From contig CM049319.1 in assembly GCA_026874595.1 (NCBI GenBank), positions 5,424,601-5,488,600 on the forward strand: DNA of 64,000 bases, given 5' to 3'. The stretch's first letter is position 1; every line of letters starts with the position of its first letter. Source of the DNA: Sipunculus nudus (taxonomy: Eukaryota > Annelida > Sipuncula > Golfingiida > Sipunculidae). The notes beneath the pieces are model-generated. The model was not told the origin of the DNA. It saw nothing but the letters and a program-made list of their open reading frames with translations, and searched no databases. This document shows positions 1 through 14,000 of this stretch, piece after piece. The position numbers were made by a program, and so were the translations under genes.

Positions 1-155
1 AACTGCCGTCTGAACAAAAACACGTACCAGAAATGGGACAGGCTTATTTGATTGGCGAGATTCTTGATCCTTCCTGGGAACGCTACAAGTTTAATCAAAA
101 CATCACACCAGACATCCACATAAGAGAAGTTTATGTGAGCTATATGACTGGTTAG
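1..155 (+). CDS. C-terminal end of an unrecognised gene (partial, 5' end outside window)
   Basis: An open frame in phase with position 3 runs from the window edge to a TAG at 153-155 and gives about 50 residues. The peptide looks like real protein: it is balanced in composition, holds segments such as GQAYLIGEILDPSWERYKF and ends HIREVYVSYMTG, and its base composition is richer than the AT-rich DNA that follows. AATAAA motifs occur downstream (for example 729-734), as expected for a 3' UTR. I do not recognise the family and assign no function. It is convergent with the kinesin gene that ends at 7971. It could also be one exon of a decayed gene; the fragment is too short to exclude this. Confidence 0.5.
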   Translation, partial: LPSEQKHVPEMGQAYLIGEILDPSWERYKFNQNITPDIHIREVYVSYMTG

Positions 156-1328
156 ATTGCACTATTCATAAAACAGACTCCAGAGAGGGTTGCAGAATCA
201 AGGTCTGTGAGAGCATAGCAACAGACTTGGTAGTATGAATATGTGTTAATACAACACAAACAGAACATGTTACAAAATATCAACTGTCATTTGCAGGTGG
301 ATTTGTTGGACGGTGTAGTATATTCGGCACTGTGGAGCACATTTAAAGTTAAAAAAGTTATTAAATAATATAATAAGTAACAGCCATGGGTCCCTCAACC
401 TTAATGTATGTTCCAACCTGCCATTCAAGGCACACAAGTGACCATCAAACTTGGTGTTTGAGTTCTACTATTCTTCATCTGTATAATTACCATGCAAACA
501 TAAGATACATTTTCTGAGTACCATGTACACAGATATATTTAAGAACATCACTCCAAATTTAGGCCATCTCAAAGTAGATATGAACATGTTACAGATTTGT
601 ACATAATGCTTCCGTACTAAACCATTAATTTAGTGGAGTGCTACACAGAAAATAGACTGGTACATGTCACACATTCATCTAGATGATTTGACTGAATGGA
701 CTGGTGTCAACACATAACACTGAGTGTAAATAAAGTTTTCCTCAATATAATTATTCTTCAAATATCTTAAATATCACACAAACAAAAAACAACAGACTTA
801 TAAGCATTTAGACAGATCCTACATATATATATTTTTAAATGAACACATCAGTTTGGTCGCATTATCATGGCTGATATAAAAAGTTATTAGTACTTTTCTT
901 TAACATTTCAGTACTTTTAACTTCATGACATACAAAATGCCTTCCTAAACTCAACCTAATGTTAATAAAATTGAGGGTTCAATTATCAACCCTGTTTAAC
1001 AATTTGCCATTTGTTCAGATAATTTGATCCTTCATATAAACAAACAATGGATGAAACTTGAATAAATTATAATATCTTCTAAATTTAAATTCTGACCAAC
1101 TGATTTTTATGAATGATGCTGAGATAATCACAGCTTCCATGTACCCTTTATGTCTGGGTGGATTCAGTGTGATCACAGCTTTTCTCTTGATTGCTAACAT
1201 CAACAAAGGATTCACCCCAGTCCTATCAGCACTTCAAGTCCTAAATTAATTAGTTTGGTTATGATTAATAAATGTATTAATGCCCTTGACCAGCCACACA
1301 AAGTCTCTTATTTGTTACCTGTGAGTAT
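156..1328. other. AT-rich intergenic DNA, likely 3' UTR then spacer
   Basis: No coding exon, RNA gene or tandem repeat is visible. AATAAA-type motifs near 729, 963 and 1266 could serve the plus-strand gene that ends at 155. Confidence 0.4.
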
Positions 1329-2116
1329 TGTTATGGAGTAGGAAAGTGCATATTTGTGACTTAACACATATTTCAAGGAATATTTCACATTTCATATTTC
1401 ACAAATTTAAGCTCAGTTTCAGGCATGTCAGACTGAACAATTAATGACTTCTCATAATTGATGACACCCGACAACCAGTCATCCGGTCACACACATATAG
1501 GCTTCTCTCCCAATTTAATCAGAGAACAGTACACCAAACCATTAAGGTCTATTTTAAGTCTGTACAAACAGAAATAGTGTCACAGAATGACTTATGTGTT
1601 TAGTCTTTATGAGGGAATGGTAGAACACAATTAAAACATGTTATTTTATGAGACTCCGCATGTGTATATAAGCACTGTTCTCCAAATAGGACTTGTAGGT
1701 CAGTCTATAACTGGATGTATGTCAGGTCAGACTTGGGATTTTCCGTAGCACTTTTGTCGAATCAGATCTCACGAAAGTGAGGAAGAACACTTATATCTCT
1801 GATGTAATTGTGACCTACTTTGAGTCATCCAATAAGGTTTAGCTTTTATGACGAAATGCAGAAATATGGATATGAATGTCTCATATGTCACGTGAAAGCT
1901 GTGTAACAAAACTATCTGTAGTGGGCACAGAGAGTCAGAGAGAGAGAGGGACCATGTCTAGCTGGGCACTGCAGGGCCTCAGCAAAGACTGGCCCAGACT
2001 CTGTCCTGTGAATAAAGACTTCTATCATCAAACTGGTCTTGGAACATTGTCAGCCACCAACATCAGCAACCGTATTTGATACAGGTGGGGACATCCCCAA
2101 CCCCACCTTTGTATCA
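1329..2116 (+). repeat. 5' LTR of a non-autonomous LTR retrotransposon
   Basis: This 788-bp block is repeated in direct orientation at 4846-5633, and I see only two substitutions between the copies. It starts TGTTATGG and ends TGTATCA, giving TG...CA termini. A TATATAA box lies at 1665-1671 and an AATAAA signal at 2011-2016, in the expected U3-R order. The flank GTAT (1325-1328) recurs after the second copy (5634-5637), a 4-bp target-site duplication. Confidence 0.92.
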
Positions 2117-4845
2117 TAATGGTGGAGACCGGGTCCTATATCATTATGGTGGATGAACCGGGATTCACTTCCAACACATCAGCACCAGAAAAACCGACAA
2201 TGCTGCCAGCTGAATTGAAGAATGAAGTTCCACTCCTCTTGCAGCCACAGATGCCATTGACTGGTCTAACAACCCTTGCACTAGAACCTCACCGGATCAC
2301 TGCCTCACATCAAGAATGTCCACTCTGCTGCTTAAGGTATCAAACTTTGCTATGAACTCTCTCTTCAAACTTTAACTTGGCTGCAGTTTCTTAGTGCTCT
2401 GCTTGAGAGGATCAAAGACCTCTCTGTATCTTTAAACCAAAGGGACACTGTAAATCAGCATAATGCTTTAACAGTGACTTAAAGTTGCTAAAATGACTTT
2501 TTTCGCTAAAAAAAGTGCTGTGATATCTCAACCTAAGATCATCATTGTTTGGACCAGCCAGTAAAAAAAAATCAATATCGGGACCAGCCAGCTTCAGGCC
2601 TATGTCAACAATAATACTGGCAATACCACGTGCACTGTGTTTTGTGTGACAACAAGTCCTCGCTATGTTCCTGCAACTACTAGAAGCAGATTTGCTGTTC
2701 TACCGCTATCTTCTGCATCACCTTCCATACCATGACTCCAGAAAGAAAAAAAGAAAACCAAGTCAGCTGAGAAGACAACTTAAGACCCAAAGATGACGAG
2801 ACTTCCTGAGGTAATGAAAAACAAAACCAGAGACTCTGAATTTTAAATACCCAATGTAAAATTTGGGGCATTTCAGAACATTTTGCATGTATATGTTGTA
2901 AAACAAAAAAAATATGTATGTAGTAATCTATAACTTTCTCTTATTGCTGTGTCATAATTGTAATATGATATAATTTAATGTCTCTGTCTAATTGATAGGT
3001 TAGGAACAGGCTTATCACACCCTACTAAACAGTAGAGAACTATCAATGTTAGATTTGATACAGTAATGTCTATCTTAGACGTTAATATGCCATGTCACAA
3101 ATGACTGTATTGATTTAAATACAATAATTCCTAGAGTCGAGAACATACAACACCATCAGAATGTTAGCATTCATTTATATTGAGATTTTCTCATGTGTTG
3201 TTCCATACCAAATCAATGGTTATCATAATGCTTTCTTGGCTATAAATTTTAATGGAATGGTAGTACATTGTGTAACCAAAGCACAATTCGATGCTTCATT
3301 TCAATTGTTACGGTTTGGTCCTCAAACACAGGTTCATTGGAAGCCCCCCAATATACAGGGAATTGGACAAACTGGGGAGTGTGATGACTCCAAAAGTCAA
3401 TAATGCACTGACCTGTGGTCACATTATTGCCCTAAATACGGGTTTGATATGGTTAACCTCATTAATAGCTGGAATTGCCAGGCAAGATATGTAGGTTAGC
3501 CCAGGAATTCTTCTCATAGGAATTCACATTTACGCGTACTATGACAGACATGTTTCATGAGCAAATGCATTCTTGTCACTGCATTCATGATACTGATAAC
3601 CCATAAACCAAAATGTGGAGTGACAAGGATTTCAAACATTAACATTTTTCATTTATTTTAAATCATCACTCTACAGATGTATGTTTGATCTTACACATAA
3701 TGAGCTCACAATAAAATTACCATCAAAATCCATATGGTCTAGATTGATACATGCAACTGTCAGGGATTTATTTTCATTATCATCACATTTTCACACATAT
3801 TTCGCCTTGCTCCTGCACAGAAAATGGGTAATAAATGGGAACCTATGTACACATTCCTCTGTCGTTAGGAATGACATTACGTCTGTCATGTACTTATCCA
3901 CTGGTAAGGTACACCAGTTGTGTTTTGCTAAAGGAGTAGCAAATCAACCTTCCATTATTCACAATTCAACTTGTCCCAATGGCAAGTATGAAAGCCAAGA
4001 TGTATTTTGAATCATTGGTGTTGATCAACACACAGGGCAGATAGTCATGTACATGTGTATATGTTAAACTCTTAGTAGGCACAGAGTATATATACTTTGT
4101 CAGAATAGGAATTCATGATCACTTTTTCCATAGGAATTATATGTTTAGCTACAGGCATTGCTAATTCACTTGTTATAATTGGTAATGCATATTGCTGTTC
4201 GACAGAACATCTTTATGTAACATCACTTACTGTATGTTCAAATGGTTCACATACTTTGACTTATTCCATTGCTTATTCAGTATGCACAGTACTTGTATAA
4301 TCTGTGTATGATGCTATAATCATATCTATTAAGATATTTATTTATTGATTCTACTTAGATGCTGTCATACATATATAATCTGCTGCTGTACTGCTTATAT
4401 TAGGATGTCAAATAATGTCATCATAGTTGCGATGTTGTTCATGATTTTATTACAAATCAGCATTTTATCTTCTAGATATTGTTTAGGATTGTTCATTCAC
4501 AAAAAAAAAAATTCTGTGTTAGTTAGCATATATGTGTAGCTATATTTATCTCCTTTCTCAGCTTATTAAGCTTTAGCTTAGGCGTTGTTGTATTGCTACA
4601 TAATTTTAAAACCGGCAGTACCTTATTCCTTACACTGTTACATCACGAAATGTGACATGTTAATGTATTCCCCGGCTATATTGATATGTGTAATCTATTC
4701 ATCTCAGTGATGTAATACTTAAGGCATATATCCATCACATTATGTATTTCTGTCATCTACATTCCAGTTATCCTTCTTGAAAGAACTAATTTTTCTCCGC
4801 CTTAGCCCATGAGGCCGGAGCCTCATTCTGAATACCAGAGGGATA
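2117..4845 (+). mobile_element. Internal region of the LTR element, no gag-pol
   Basis: The 2.7 kb between the LTRs has no reading frame above about 110 codons, and I see no protease, reverse transcriptase, RNase H or integrase motif. Directly after the 5' LTR, TGGTGGAGACCGGG (from 2120) is a plausible tRNA primer-binding site; a related TGGTGGATGAACCGGG follows about 30 nt later. A short purine-rich stretch (around 4836-4843) precedes the 3' LTR. The structure fits a large non-autonomous derivative (LARD-like) mobilised in trans. The superfamily cannot be assigned without coding sequence. Confidence 0.8.
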
Positions 4846-5633
4846 TGTTATGGAGTAGGAAAGTGCATATTTGTGACTTAACACATATTTCAAGGAATAT
4901 TTCACATTTCATATTTCACAAATTTAAGCTCAGTTTCAGGCATGTCAGACTGAACAATTAATGACTTCTCATAATTGATGACACCCGACAACCAGTCATC
5001 CGGTCACACACATATAGGCTTCTCTCCCAATTTAATCAGAGAACAGTACACCAAACCATTAAGGTCTATTTTAAGTCTGTACAAACAGAAATAGTGTCAC
5101 AGAATGACTTATGTGTTTAGTCTTTATGAGGGAATGGTAGAACACAATTAAAACATGTTATTTTATGAGACTCCGCATGTGTATATAAGCACTGTTCTCC
5201 AAATAGGACTTGTAGGTCAGTCTATAACTGGATGTATGTCAGGTCAGACTTGGGATTTTCCGTAGCACTTTTGTCGAATCAGATCTCACGAAAGTGAGGA
5301 AGAACACTTATATCTCTGATGTAATTGTGACCTACTTTGAGTCATCCAATAAGGTTTAGCTTTTATGACGAAATGCAGAAATATGGATATGAATGTCTCA
5401 TATGTCACGTGAAAGCTGTGTAACAAAACTATCTGTAGTGCGCACAGAGAGTCAGAGAGAGAGAGGGACCATGTCTAGCTGGGCACTGCAGGGCCTCAGC
5501 AAAGACTGGCCCAGACTCTGTCCTGTGAATAAAGACTTCTATCATCAAACTGGTCTTGGAACATTGTCAGCCACCAACATCAGCAACCGTATTTGATACA
5601 GGTGGGGACATCCCCAACCCCACCTCTGTATCA
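4846..5633 (+). repeat. 3' LTR of the non-autonomous LTR retrotransposon
   Basis: Same length (788 bp) and same order of motifs as the 5' LTR, with TATATAA at 5182-5188 and AATAAA at 5528-5533. It differs at two sites I can see: GTGCGCACAG against GTGGGCACAG, and CACCTCTGTA against CACCTTTGTA. GTAT follows directly and matches the 5' flank. The near identity indicates a young insertion. Confidence 0.92.
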
Positions 5634-7264
5634 GTATCAATACTATCAACTTTCAACATCATGTGAGATACATCTGTATGACATCAAATTGGGTTTTCAG
5701 GGAAACATTCATGTTGCATATGACCAGCAGATGTCACTAGTGTTCCCTATGACAATGTTCACCTGTACACCATAACATAATTTTATTTTTAACAAAAGCA
5801 AGTTCCTTCTGTCAAAATATTAATCTAAATGTTCACCAGTTTATTCTTAATGAAACATTAAAAGATTTAATAAGAGATTATCATTTTTTAAAGCACATAG
5901 TGCTTTGCTGCCAGCCTGAGGATGGTTAGGTTTCCACTCAAGTTTATTTGTTTAGGTTGTTATTTTTATAACAAAACACACATCAGCAAATTTTTTAAAA
6001 ATTTGGTGTAATTACTTGGTCTTACAAACAGGAAGCACCTTTTTATTTTTGGTGCTGGCATGGATGCTTATCTAGAATTGTTAATCCTGTGGTATTGATG
6101 AGCTGATGATCGATTACAATCAATGAAGGGTCAATTGGTGCAATTGTTCCAGTCACTGATCTTGCCATGCCATAATATATTACACTGTTACGCAAATAAA
6201 TGGGGGCTTTCATATAATTTTTACCAGCAAGCTCAAGAAAATTCTGTGTGTATGAAAATTATCGCATCTAAATTTACTATACACATAAATATATATGAGC
6301 AAACAGGTACACCTATATATCAGATAAGGCATAGTACAGGTCCTTATATGGTCAGATATTTCGAACTAGTAAACAACTGATTATTTCCAATTATCAGTCA
6401 ATATAGGTCAACTGACTTTTACTGATGATCGGTCATGAAATTTCAACAGATTACCAACATTATCCTGCGGATATCTTCCCCCCCCCCCCCTTTTTCAGTG
6501 ATCAAAACATGATGAAGTCAAGTGGTACTTCAGTTGGCCAGACGATCCAGCAGACAGCACAGATATTCCATATAAGGACATCTAAGGATAATCCCCAGTA
6601 GAGTGTCTAGGATATGAATTTCGCCATTCACAACAATTGCAGGCATCAATCTTGTCAAAATCTCATATAAAGTTGAATATACATAAAAGCTGCATTTATA
6701 TCATGAGAAATCTGGACATTTGGTGATGTATCTTAAAATAACATAAATGATATGATTTTTCCTCTTGGTCCATATCCCCTACTGACAAGGCATAAATACG
6801 GTTATAAATCTTGGTCCACAACAACAACTATATAGGAAAGGGTATTTCTGGTCCATGCATATTCCTGACAAAGCCGAGTAAACTTAGGTTTATGTCTAAT
6901 TAAGACAAGTGTGAGTTTTTGGATCATGCTTATCATTGGACAGATGGTATTAGAGTCACAGCTTCAAATATAAATAAAGCTCAGCAAAATGTAAACTCAT
7001 ATATACATTTTATAATTGATATATCATTATATTTATATAACAGATGTGAACAGATGTCAATAAATATAAATATGTAAATGAGCATGAACTGTTCGCTATG
7101 TGTTTATCACAATCATAGATGTTCACTTTGGGTTTCCTTTCAATTTATAAATGTAAACTGTCTCCATACTGGAACAGGTATAATATACCTTACTCAGGCA
7201 AATTTAGAAACAATATTAGAGCCACAATAAAATTATCACCAAAAACAGACTTAAGATAAAACAC

Positions 7265-7266
<2 letters not shown>
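5634..7266. other. AT-rich intergenic DNA, no gene seen
   Basis: No exon-like frame, RNA gene or terminal repeat is evident. It contains a homopolymer C run at 6478-6490. Short frames here have no recognisable motif. Confidence 0.4.

Positions 7267-7334
<68 letters not shown>
7267..7334. repeat. (AT)n microsatellite
   Basis: An uninterrupted AT dinucleotide run of about 68 bp lies downstream of the kinesin 3' end. Confidence 0.97.
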
Positions 7335-7337
<3 letters not shown>

Positions 7338-7596
7338 AATCATCATAAAAAAAATGCACATTTTATTTATCAATCTTATATGAATGATATAAGATTATTA
7401 AATTTACTAGCGGAATCACACCTGTGCATTTTGATCTCCATGACCAGGTTTTAATGTGTATGCATAATAGCAGCCGCAAGAGCAGTTTCAAGAACTGGGA
7501 TAAAGAAACCTGTCAGGGTTAATTAAGGACGTGGGGATGAGATAAAAAGGTACTCCCAGGACAGTATCCAGGCCAGAGTCTATTTGTGGAGAGTTT

Positions 7597-7970
7597 TTTA
7601 TTATTAAGGGGATATGTATCAGTGAAGTACTGTGAGGTAAAAGCCATGCCAAAACTGGAAATAATAGTAGGATTTAATATAAATCATTTTCCCACAGTAA
7701 TCATACCACTGCCAGTGTAACTTAGTTTAACATGAAGACAGCATCTACACTCCTGATTTACAAACACATTTTTAATATGGTTTTAAATATTGTAAAAATG
7801 CCACAGAGAGAGTTCCAAAAAGAACCTCACTACACAGAGATCAGCTTAAGTACAAAATGCTTATTGTGTCTACTGAGGATGGAAGCGAGCAGGCGGCAGC
7901 ACCACGATGTATATCAGCACAGAAACAAGGGATGGATGCTATATGTACCAGCAAGACTGTAACAGCTACC
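7597..7970 (-). other. Probable 3' UTR of the kinesin gene with poly(A) signals
   Basis: This is the minus-strand sequence after the TGA at 7971-7973. Candidate signals are ATTAAA (plus-strand TTTAAT, 7673-7678) and AATAAA (plus-strand TTTATT, 7597-7602). The true cleavage site cannot be set from sequence alone. Confidence 0.45.
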
Positions 7971-8008
7971 TCACGTCCATGGATTCTTGCTGCCAACTTC
8001 AAGGGAGT
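7971..8008 (-). CDS. KIF27: Kinesin terminal coding exon 37 (residues 1450-1461 and stop)
   Basis: After TTTTCAG the frame reads [12 protein letters not shown] and a TGA at 7971-7973. This agrees with the vertebrate KIF27 end ('ADSIEVSRK...') and supports this short last exon. Confidence 0.82.
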
Positions 8009-11000
8009 CTGAAAATATATGATTTACATGTCAGTGTAGTTTAAATCTAAGGGATAATAATTGCCAATTATTATACAAAGTTATGTTATAAGTCTGCATC
8101 TGTATGACACACAGGTTTTGTCATTCATTAATAATTTTATAAAATATTGTTTAAAGTGATATCCCCTGTGCAGTTTGCTTAATATTTTACAATGAAACAT
8201 GAACATTAATGAACAAAAAAATGCCAAATTTTATGACTTTTTCATGATATTTTAACATTTTCTAAAGGTACAACACTTTTGCATTAAACAATTTTTGAGA
8301 ATTTTTAAGAAATTATGATCCCAGTAACTGAATATCAGGTATTCTAATCAGACATCACATCGTTCTCCAAGGTTTCACTGATATTTTCGTCTGTTTTTCT
8401 TATCTATTAAGACCAAGATGGTAGCATGTCACCTCAGGTTTCAGATAACAGAACCTCATCTTACCTTATGATGAATGGTTTGCTGAGATATGACCTGATT
8501 ATGGATGTAAACATTTTGGAATACATTACAGCGTTGTTTATCCGCACTTTATTTATCCAAAAATTGTTTAACTGTAAACCAACATTTTGATTGTTTATCT
8601 GTCATCCAAAACAATGCACAAAAATTTGAAAAGTTTGTAAAAAAATCCAAACAAATGTTTAGAGATAAGCAGGCATGGTAATGCAAAATTTATTTTCGAG
8701 GACCAAGAAGCAATAATTTGAATGTATTTTATATCATACATTGAATTGAAGGGAAACTTCTCAAAAATGTTGTTGTGAAGGTATATTTTAGTCTGTGAGT
8801 AGCTGATAACGTCCAGTATTTGACTTATCATGGTGAACCCTGCGAAATTGTTTATCCAAACGATTGTTTCTCCGAACAAATACCGTGTCTCCTGAGTTTT
8901 CCGGAAAAATGAGGCTCTACTGTATCAATGTTTTTCACTAAGTTAAATTATACATTATTGAACCAGGTGTTTTGTTATCCTACGGTGCTTTAACTTACCA
9001 TAGGCAGAATTCTTCACTGAGATAAGACATGATTACAGTTGCAATATTTTTTGGACATTTGTAATTTTCAGAACATAAATAAAACATTTCTACCTCTTGG
9101 TGTAGCAGCTAAAGGATTCTGGCTGGCGGTGGATCGACGCAGCGACACCTCCTCCTCCGTCATCTGCCGTAGACTGCTCCGGGATATTTTAACAGGCGTG
9201 GTTTGTCTAGGTGACGGCAAGTCGTACAACCCTTCTTCCTTTGATCGACCAGTTCTTCCTCCCTTGCTGCTGTTAGAATTCCTGTCTTTGTTTTCAGACC
9301 TAAAAATAAATGTGTCTGGATTATAATTTATCACCAGCTGTTTCTGTGGAAAATTAACAGCAGTGTCAATGTTTCCCAAGAGGCATTAATTATGATCACT
9401 AAAGTTTAAAGTAAAAAAAGATTAGGGGGTCCAGTGAGTTTAAAATACATGAAAATTCCACAAGTCAGTCCCAGATAAAGCGTGGCATGAGTGGAGACCA
9501 TTATGTCATGGAATGAAGCACATCACAGAAAGGGATGCTGGTGAGGACAATCATGAATAAAATATAAATATTTATTAATAAAGAATGATAAATTATGCAG
9601 GTTATTAGCAAAAAGTGCATTAAGAAAAAAAAATTGGTTATTCAAACAGATTCACAGGACTATCGTAATTAATATTTGTTTAAATAAATAATTTATTTGA
9701 ATGGACAACCAGAATTTGCCCTTTAGTTTTACTAGAGGTCTGGCAAAATTGGAAACCAATGGCCCACTGTTAGCCAGAATTTATTTCAGAGGGCCTGAAT
9801 GAATAATGCAGCAGTGCTAGTACCAACTGATGAACTGTTTTACATGTCAAACTAAATACTAAACTTGTACAATCTGTGTAGTACATAACACTATAACTTA
9901 TTACTGACAACAGCAGATTCAATACAAAAATGTAGGGTCTGGTAAAATTCTTTGGAGCTGACAGATTTTCTGCCCTGCCTGACAAAACTGTCTGCTGGAA
10001 AGTTTTGCCAATACTGAGCTCTGTATATCTATGCTAATATAAACATCTTGAAATAATTAATGGCATCTTGATTTTAGATACACTACATGATTAACCATGG
10101 TAATATTACTATGACTAGTACACCTGAGGTGTAGAAATGCACGTTGGTTCTTACCGTGATGGCAGATTAAGGTTGGCAGCCATGTTGTTATGTTTTTCTG
10201 TGCGTGCTGACAGGGGCATGTTGGGATTGACACGGTTTCCCCGGTCTAACCTCTCTGTTACCCAGCCTTGGTTTTGTGGATGTTGTGAGAGGTGTGGGGA
10301 AGAGTGACTGTGTGTAGCCTGGTCCCTGCACACAAAAACAAATAAAAAATGTTTTCAAATCTCTATCCAAAGTCAATGAGCACAGAAGGATTGTCAGTTT
10401 AATGTACATGCTTTAGACTTGATTCTGTCCTTTTCTCATACATAACCTAAATAGGTATTGATAGAATTTACATTTGCAAGCTTAAAGCTAATGGCAACAT
10501 TCTGCATGTCATATAAAGAAGAGCGTGCCAATTTTAATTACCAAATAAAAAAAAACAACTTAAATTGACATCCAAGGCACAAAAACAACTATGTATGCAA
10601 ATCACACATTCTTAAAAAAAAAGTACAAAAGGAATCAGGTATAAGAATATAAGATGTATGTTAGTATAAGGTAATGTATATTATCACATGTAATGTAACA
10701 CATAATTACTGTATTGGAAAATTAATGTTTTTTTGGTAATGTCTATAATTACATTCTGAACTCCCAGTTATTACTGAAGTGCTAGTAACAATATTATGAA
10801 ATACCAGATCCAGTTGTACATGAAAATATGGTTATATTAAGAAATTCTGATCTCACCTGTTATTTCCATTTGCTATCTTGCCACTTGTGGATGTCCTCGG
10901 TGTGTCTGCCAGTAAATCTGAGGTTCAATAATAAAAATTCATGTTAACAGTAAAAAAATAAAACATCACAATCCCAATAATGCTGGTAAAACATTGAGTA

Positions 11001-14000
11001 CTGAAAAATGAAAAATTATAAAAAATCCTCCACTTGTACATAACACTGCGCAGATTAGGGATTGTTGGTAGGAAATCATTTCCCCATAATGCACTGGGCC
11101 CTCTACATACATCAGCTGTGTAAGTATAAATATAGTGAAGAGGGCAAACTGTATCAAGGCAATTCATATGAGCATGGGTGTGTTTGTGGCAAGGACTTCA
11201 TGGATTAAGCAATATGTTGTAAGCATGTAAATGTGAAATGTAAACAGAAGATACTATTTCCCTAAAAGGTGTCCGTAAACCTACATACATCAAGGGGGGG
11301 GGGGGGAGAGGGGCATGATTGTTGTTCGTTATGTTTTTCAAAATATTCATTTAAAAGCCTCCCAAGAATAACACAATTTAATTAAAATTCCTTATCACTA
11401 TCTTCTGCATAGGGTTTGCATCCCCACACCAGACCCTTTTTTAATTTATATATTATGCTTACAAAGAGATACATTCAATCACTGTACACAATGATACAGC
11501 ATCTCAAAGGGAAAACTGGTGAAATCAGAACCTAAGAGCTTCACTCCATTTTAATTACAGGTTGTGTCTTCTGGATCATATAAAAATCAGAACCCAGAGA
11601 GCTCAATCATACACTATCATATTGTTAACGGTTATCTTCATCCTCACTAAACAGACTGTGTCACAGACCCATTTTTAATGTAACAATATTCTCTATATGT
11701 CACCTTTATCTCCATCCGCTCCAGCTACTCCGATGCTGGTCAGGACCTCCCTCAGCTTTTTCTTCAGCTCCCTGCTCGTCTTCTTGTAGTAGTACAGGTC
11801 TTTTTCAAGCTGCTGAACTCTGATAGGAAGTAATATAATTATTGTAATAATGCAGATACTGTAAGTGTCACTGGGATTTAATTTTACAGACTGAATCGCA
11901 ACTGACTGGTCATCTGACTACATACTGTTTCAATAACATGTGATGTTGCTCCTTCAAACCTGCTTAATAATGGAAGAACAGTAAAGCAACAAAAAGCTAC
12001 AAAAGCAACAAAAACAACCAAAATTTTGTAGCCAAGGTCTTGTTGAAATACTTATGAAAAGTGAAAAGTATAGATAAAACGTTGGGTTACACTCAAGTCC
12101 AAAATTGTAAATATGAAAATTATTTTATTAATAAAATGCTTTAAAGGAATCCTTTTAAAATTAGGAAAAGATAAGAAACATTTATGGTCTGGAAACCTGT
12201 AATTAAGTAAAACTCTGTACCTGTATCTATTCTAATTATTGATTAGAGTAAACTTTTGTATAACATACTTGAGTTCCGCTGCAGGGTCATCACCCCCAGT
12301 GCCCTCCCCTGTCTGTGAGATCTGGTGCATCAGGACCTGTATCTGCCGCTCGTACTCGCGTTGTTGCTGAGTCAGCTTCCTGTCTGTCTCCATGGTGCGG
12401 TGCTGTAACGCTCCCTCCAGATCCTGCACAATTCTCTCCTGCTCATCCAACTTCATCTGAAATATGTACAAAAAGGTGAGAGTGTAGTTTAGGGTTTCTT
12501 ATATCCAAGTCTTTACTACAGGTATGTACTTTTATCTTAGTATATTGTATTTTGCATCAAAGTTAGGTTTACTACAGACTTAGCCATTGTTTTCACAGAG
12601 ATGTCATGAATAGCATGATGAGTGATGACTGCATTTTGTGGTGAATGAGACACAATAGCAAACACACTAAGGTAAACAGTTATATTTATTCAATATATAA
12701 CCCTTGTTTTTATGCATATATAAACCCCCCTCTATAATATTGAGTAATTATGTTTACAAAATGGGTAAATGAATATGAAAAAAAACATCAGTAAGAATAA
12801 GGATAACCAGACAGAACTCAGAACATGACTCTACTAGTGCCATCACTGTGATCCAAGATCATTTCTCAATGTTAACCAACTTGCTTAAAGATTCTAATGA
12901 ACTTTCCCCTACTAGCATCATCATTATAAAAAGTGCATTATCACCAAATTATTTTTACTTCAAAATTGACCACTAATTAAATTTCACTTAATGCATCAAA
13001 AAGGTAGCACCACACTTAAAAATGTTGATATTATTTGTTCTAAGTTACTGATATTAAAATATTTAGAAATGAACATGACCTTGACCTTACCATAAGTGTG
13101 ACCCTGACAGAACCCTGTAGTGTGATATGACCTTACCTCTAGTTCACTACACTGCAGGTCCTTTAGCCTCTCAGAATCTCTCAGGTCGATGACCTTCTCG
13201 AAATATTTGACCAACATCGCACGAGTCTCTACTGCGCTCAGGGCATTCAGCTTGTTAACCAAGCCACCAGACTGTGAACAGAAACAGAAAAAAATATTAA
13301 TGTAAGCATGTATAACATATCAACTTAGAATAATTTCACAGAAATTATTTTTAGCATGCTCTTTAACTTTGCCATAATATCATTTACACGTATGATCAGA
13401 TTTCTGAAATGAGACCTATTAAAAGCTAATCTCATAGGCCAAAACAGGGGACTTCCTGTATTTGAAAAACTTGCATCTTGTATTTACCTTAATAAAGTCA
13501 CATGACAAATTCTGTAAAGCTGCAAGGAATGGGTTAATTGTATGAAGAAACATATGACATGCACTAACTAAAGACTGTTTTCATAAATGTTTTTTAAAAA
13601 CCATTAAACTAACTATCCTATTTAAGGCAACATCCCAAAAATTACTCCTTCACTTAGTCCCATCCTTTTCAATGACTGCTTGACCACCCTGGTGCTGTCA
13701 TTGTCTCCTCAGGCAGAAGGATGCCTACTACCACTAAATAAAATCTTTAATCAAATATTATCATGCATCTGATGAAAAAAGAGTGTAATGACATGATGAA
13801 CTGACCTCCATCTGATTCATCATCTGAGATTTACGCAGCTCCTCCTGTTGGCGGTAAATGGAATCATTCTTGTAGTCCATGGCTGCCTCAAGTGCTTCAA
13901 TAGCTTCATCCAGCTCTATCAGTCTGTTAGATACACAGCAAATAGTACTCTATATAGGAGAGGAGCAAGGATTTTGTCTACACAATTTTTTAAGTGGCCT

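Noticed and set aside
3161-4539. Frames of 60-110 codons inside the LTR element as possible proteins
   Set aside because: No gag, protease, RT, RNase H or integrase motif; overlapping and short; composition matches AT-rich non-coding DNA.
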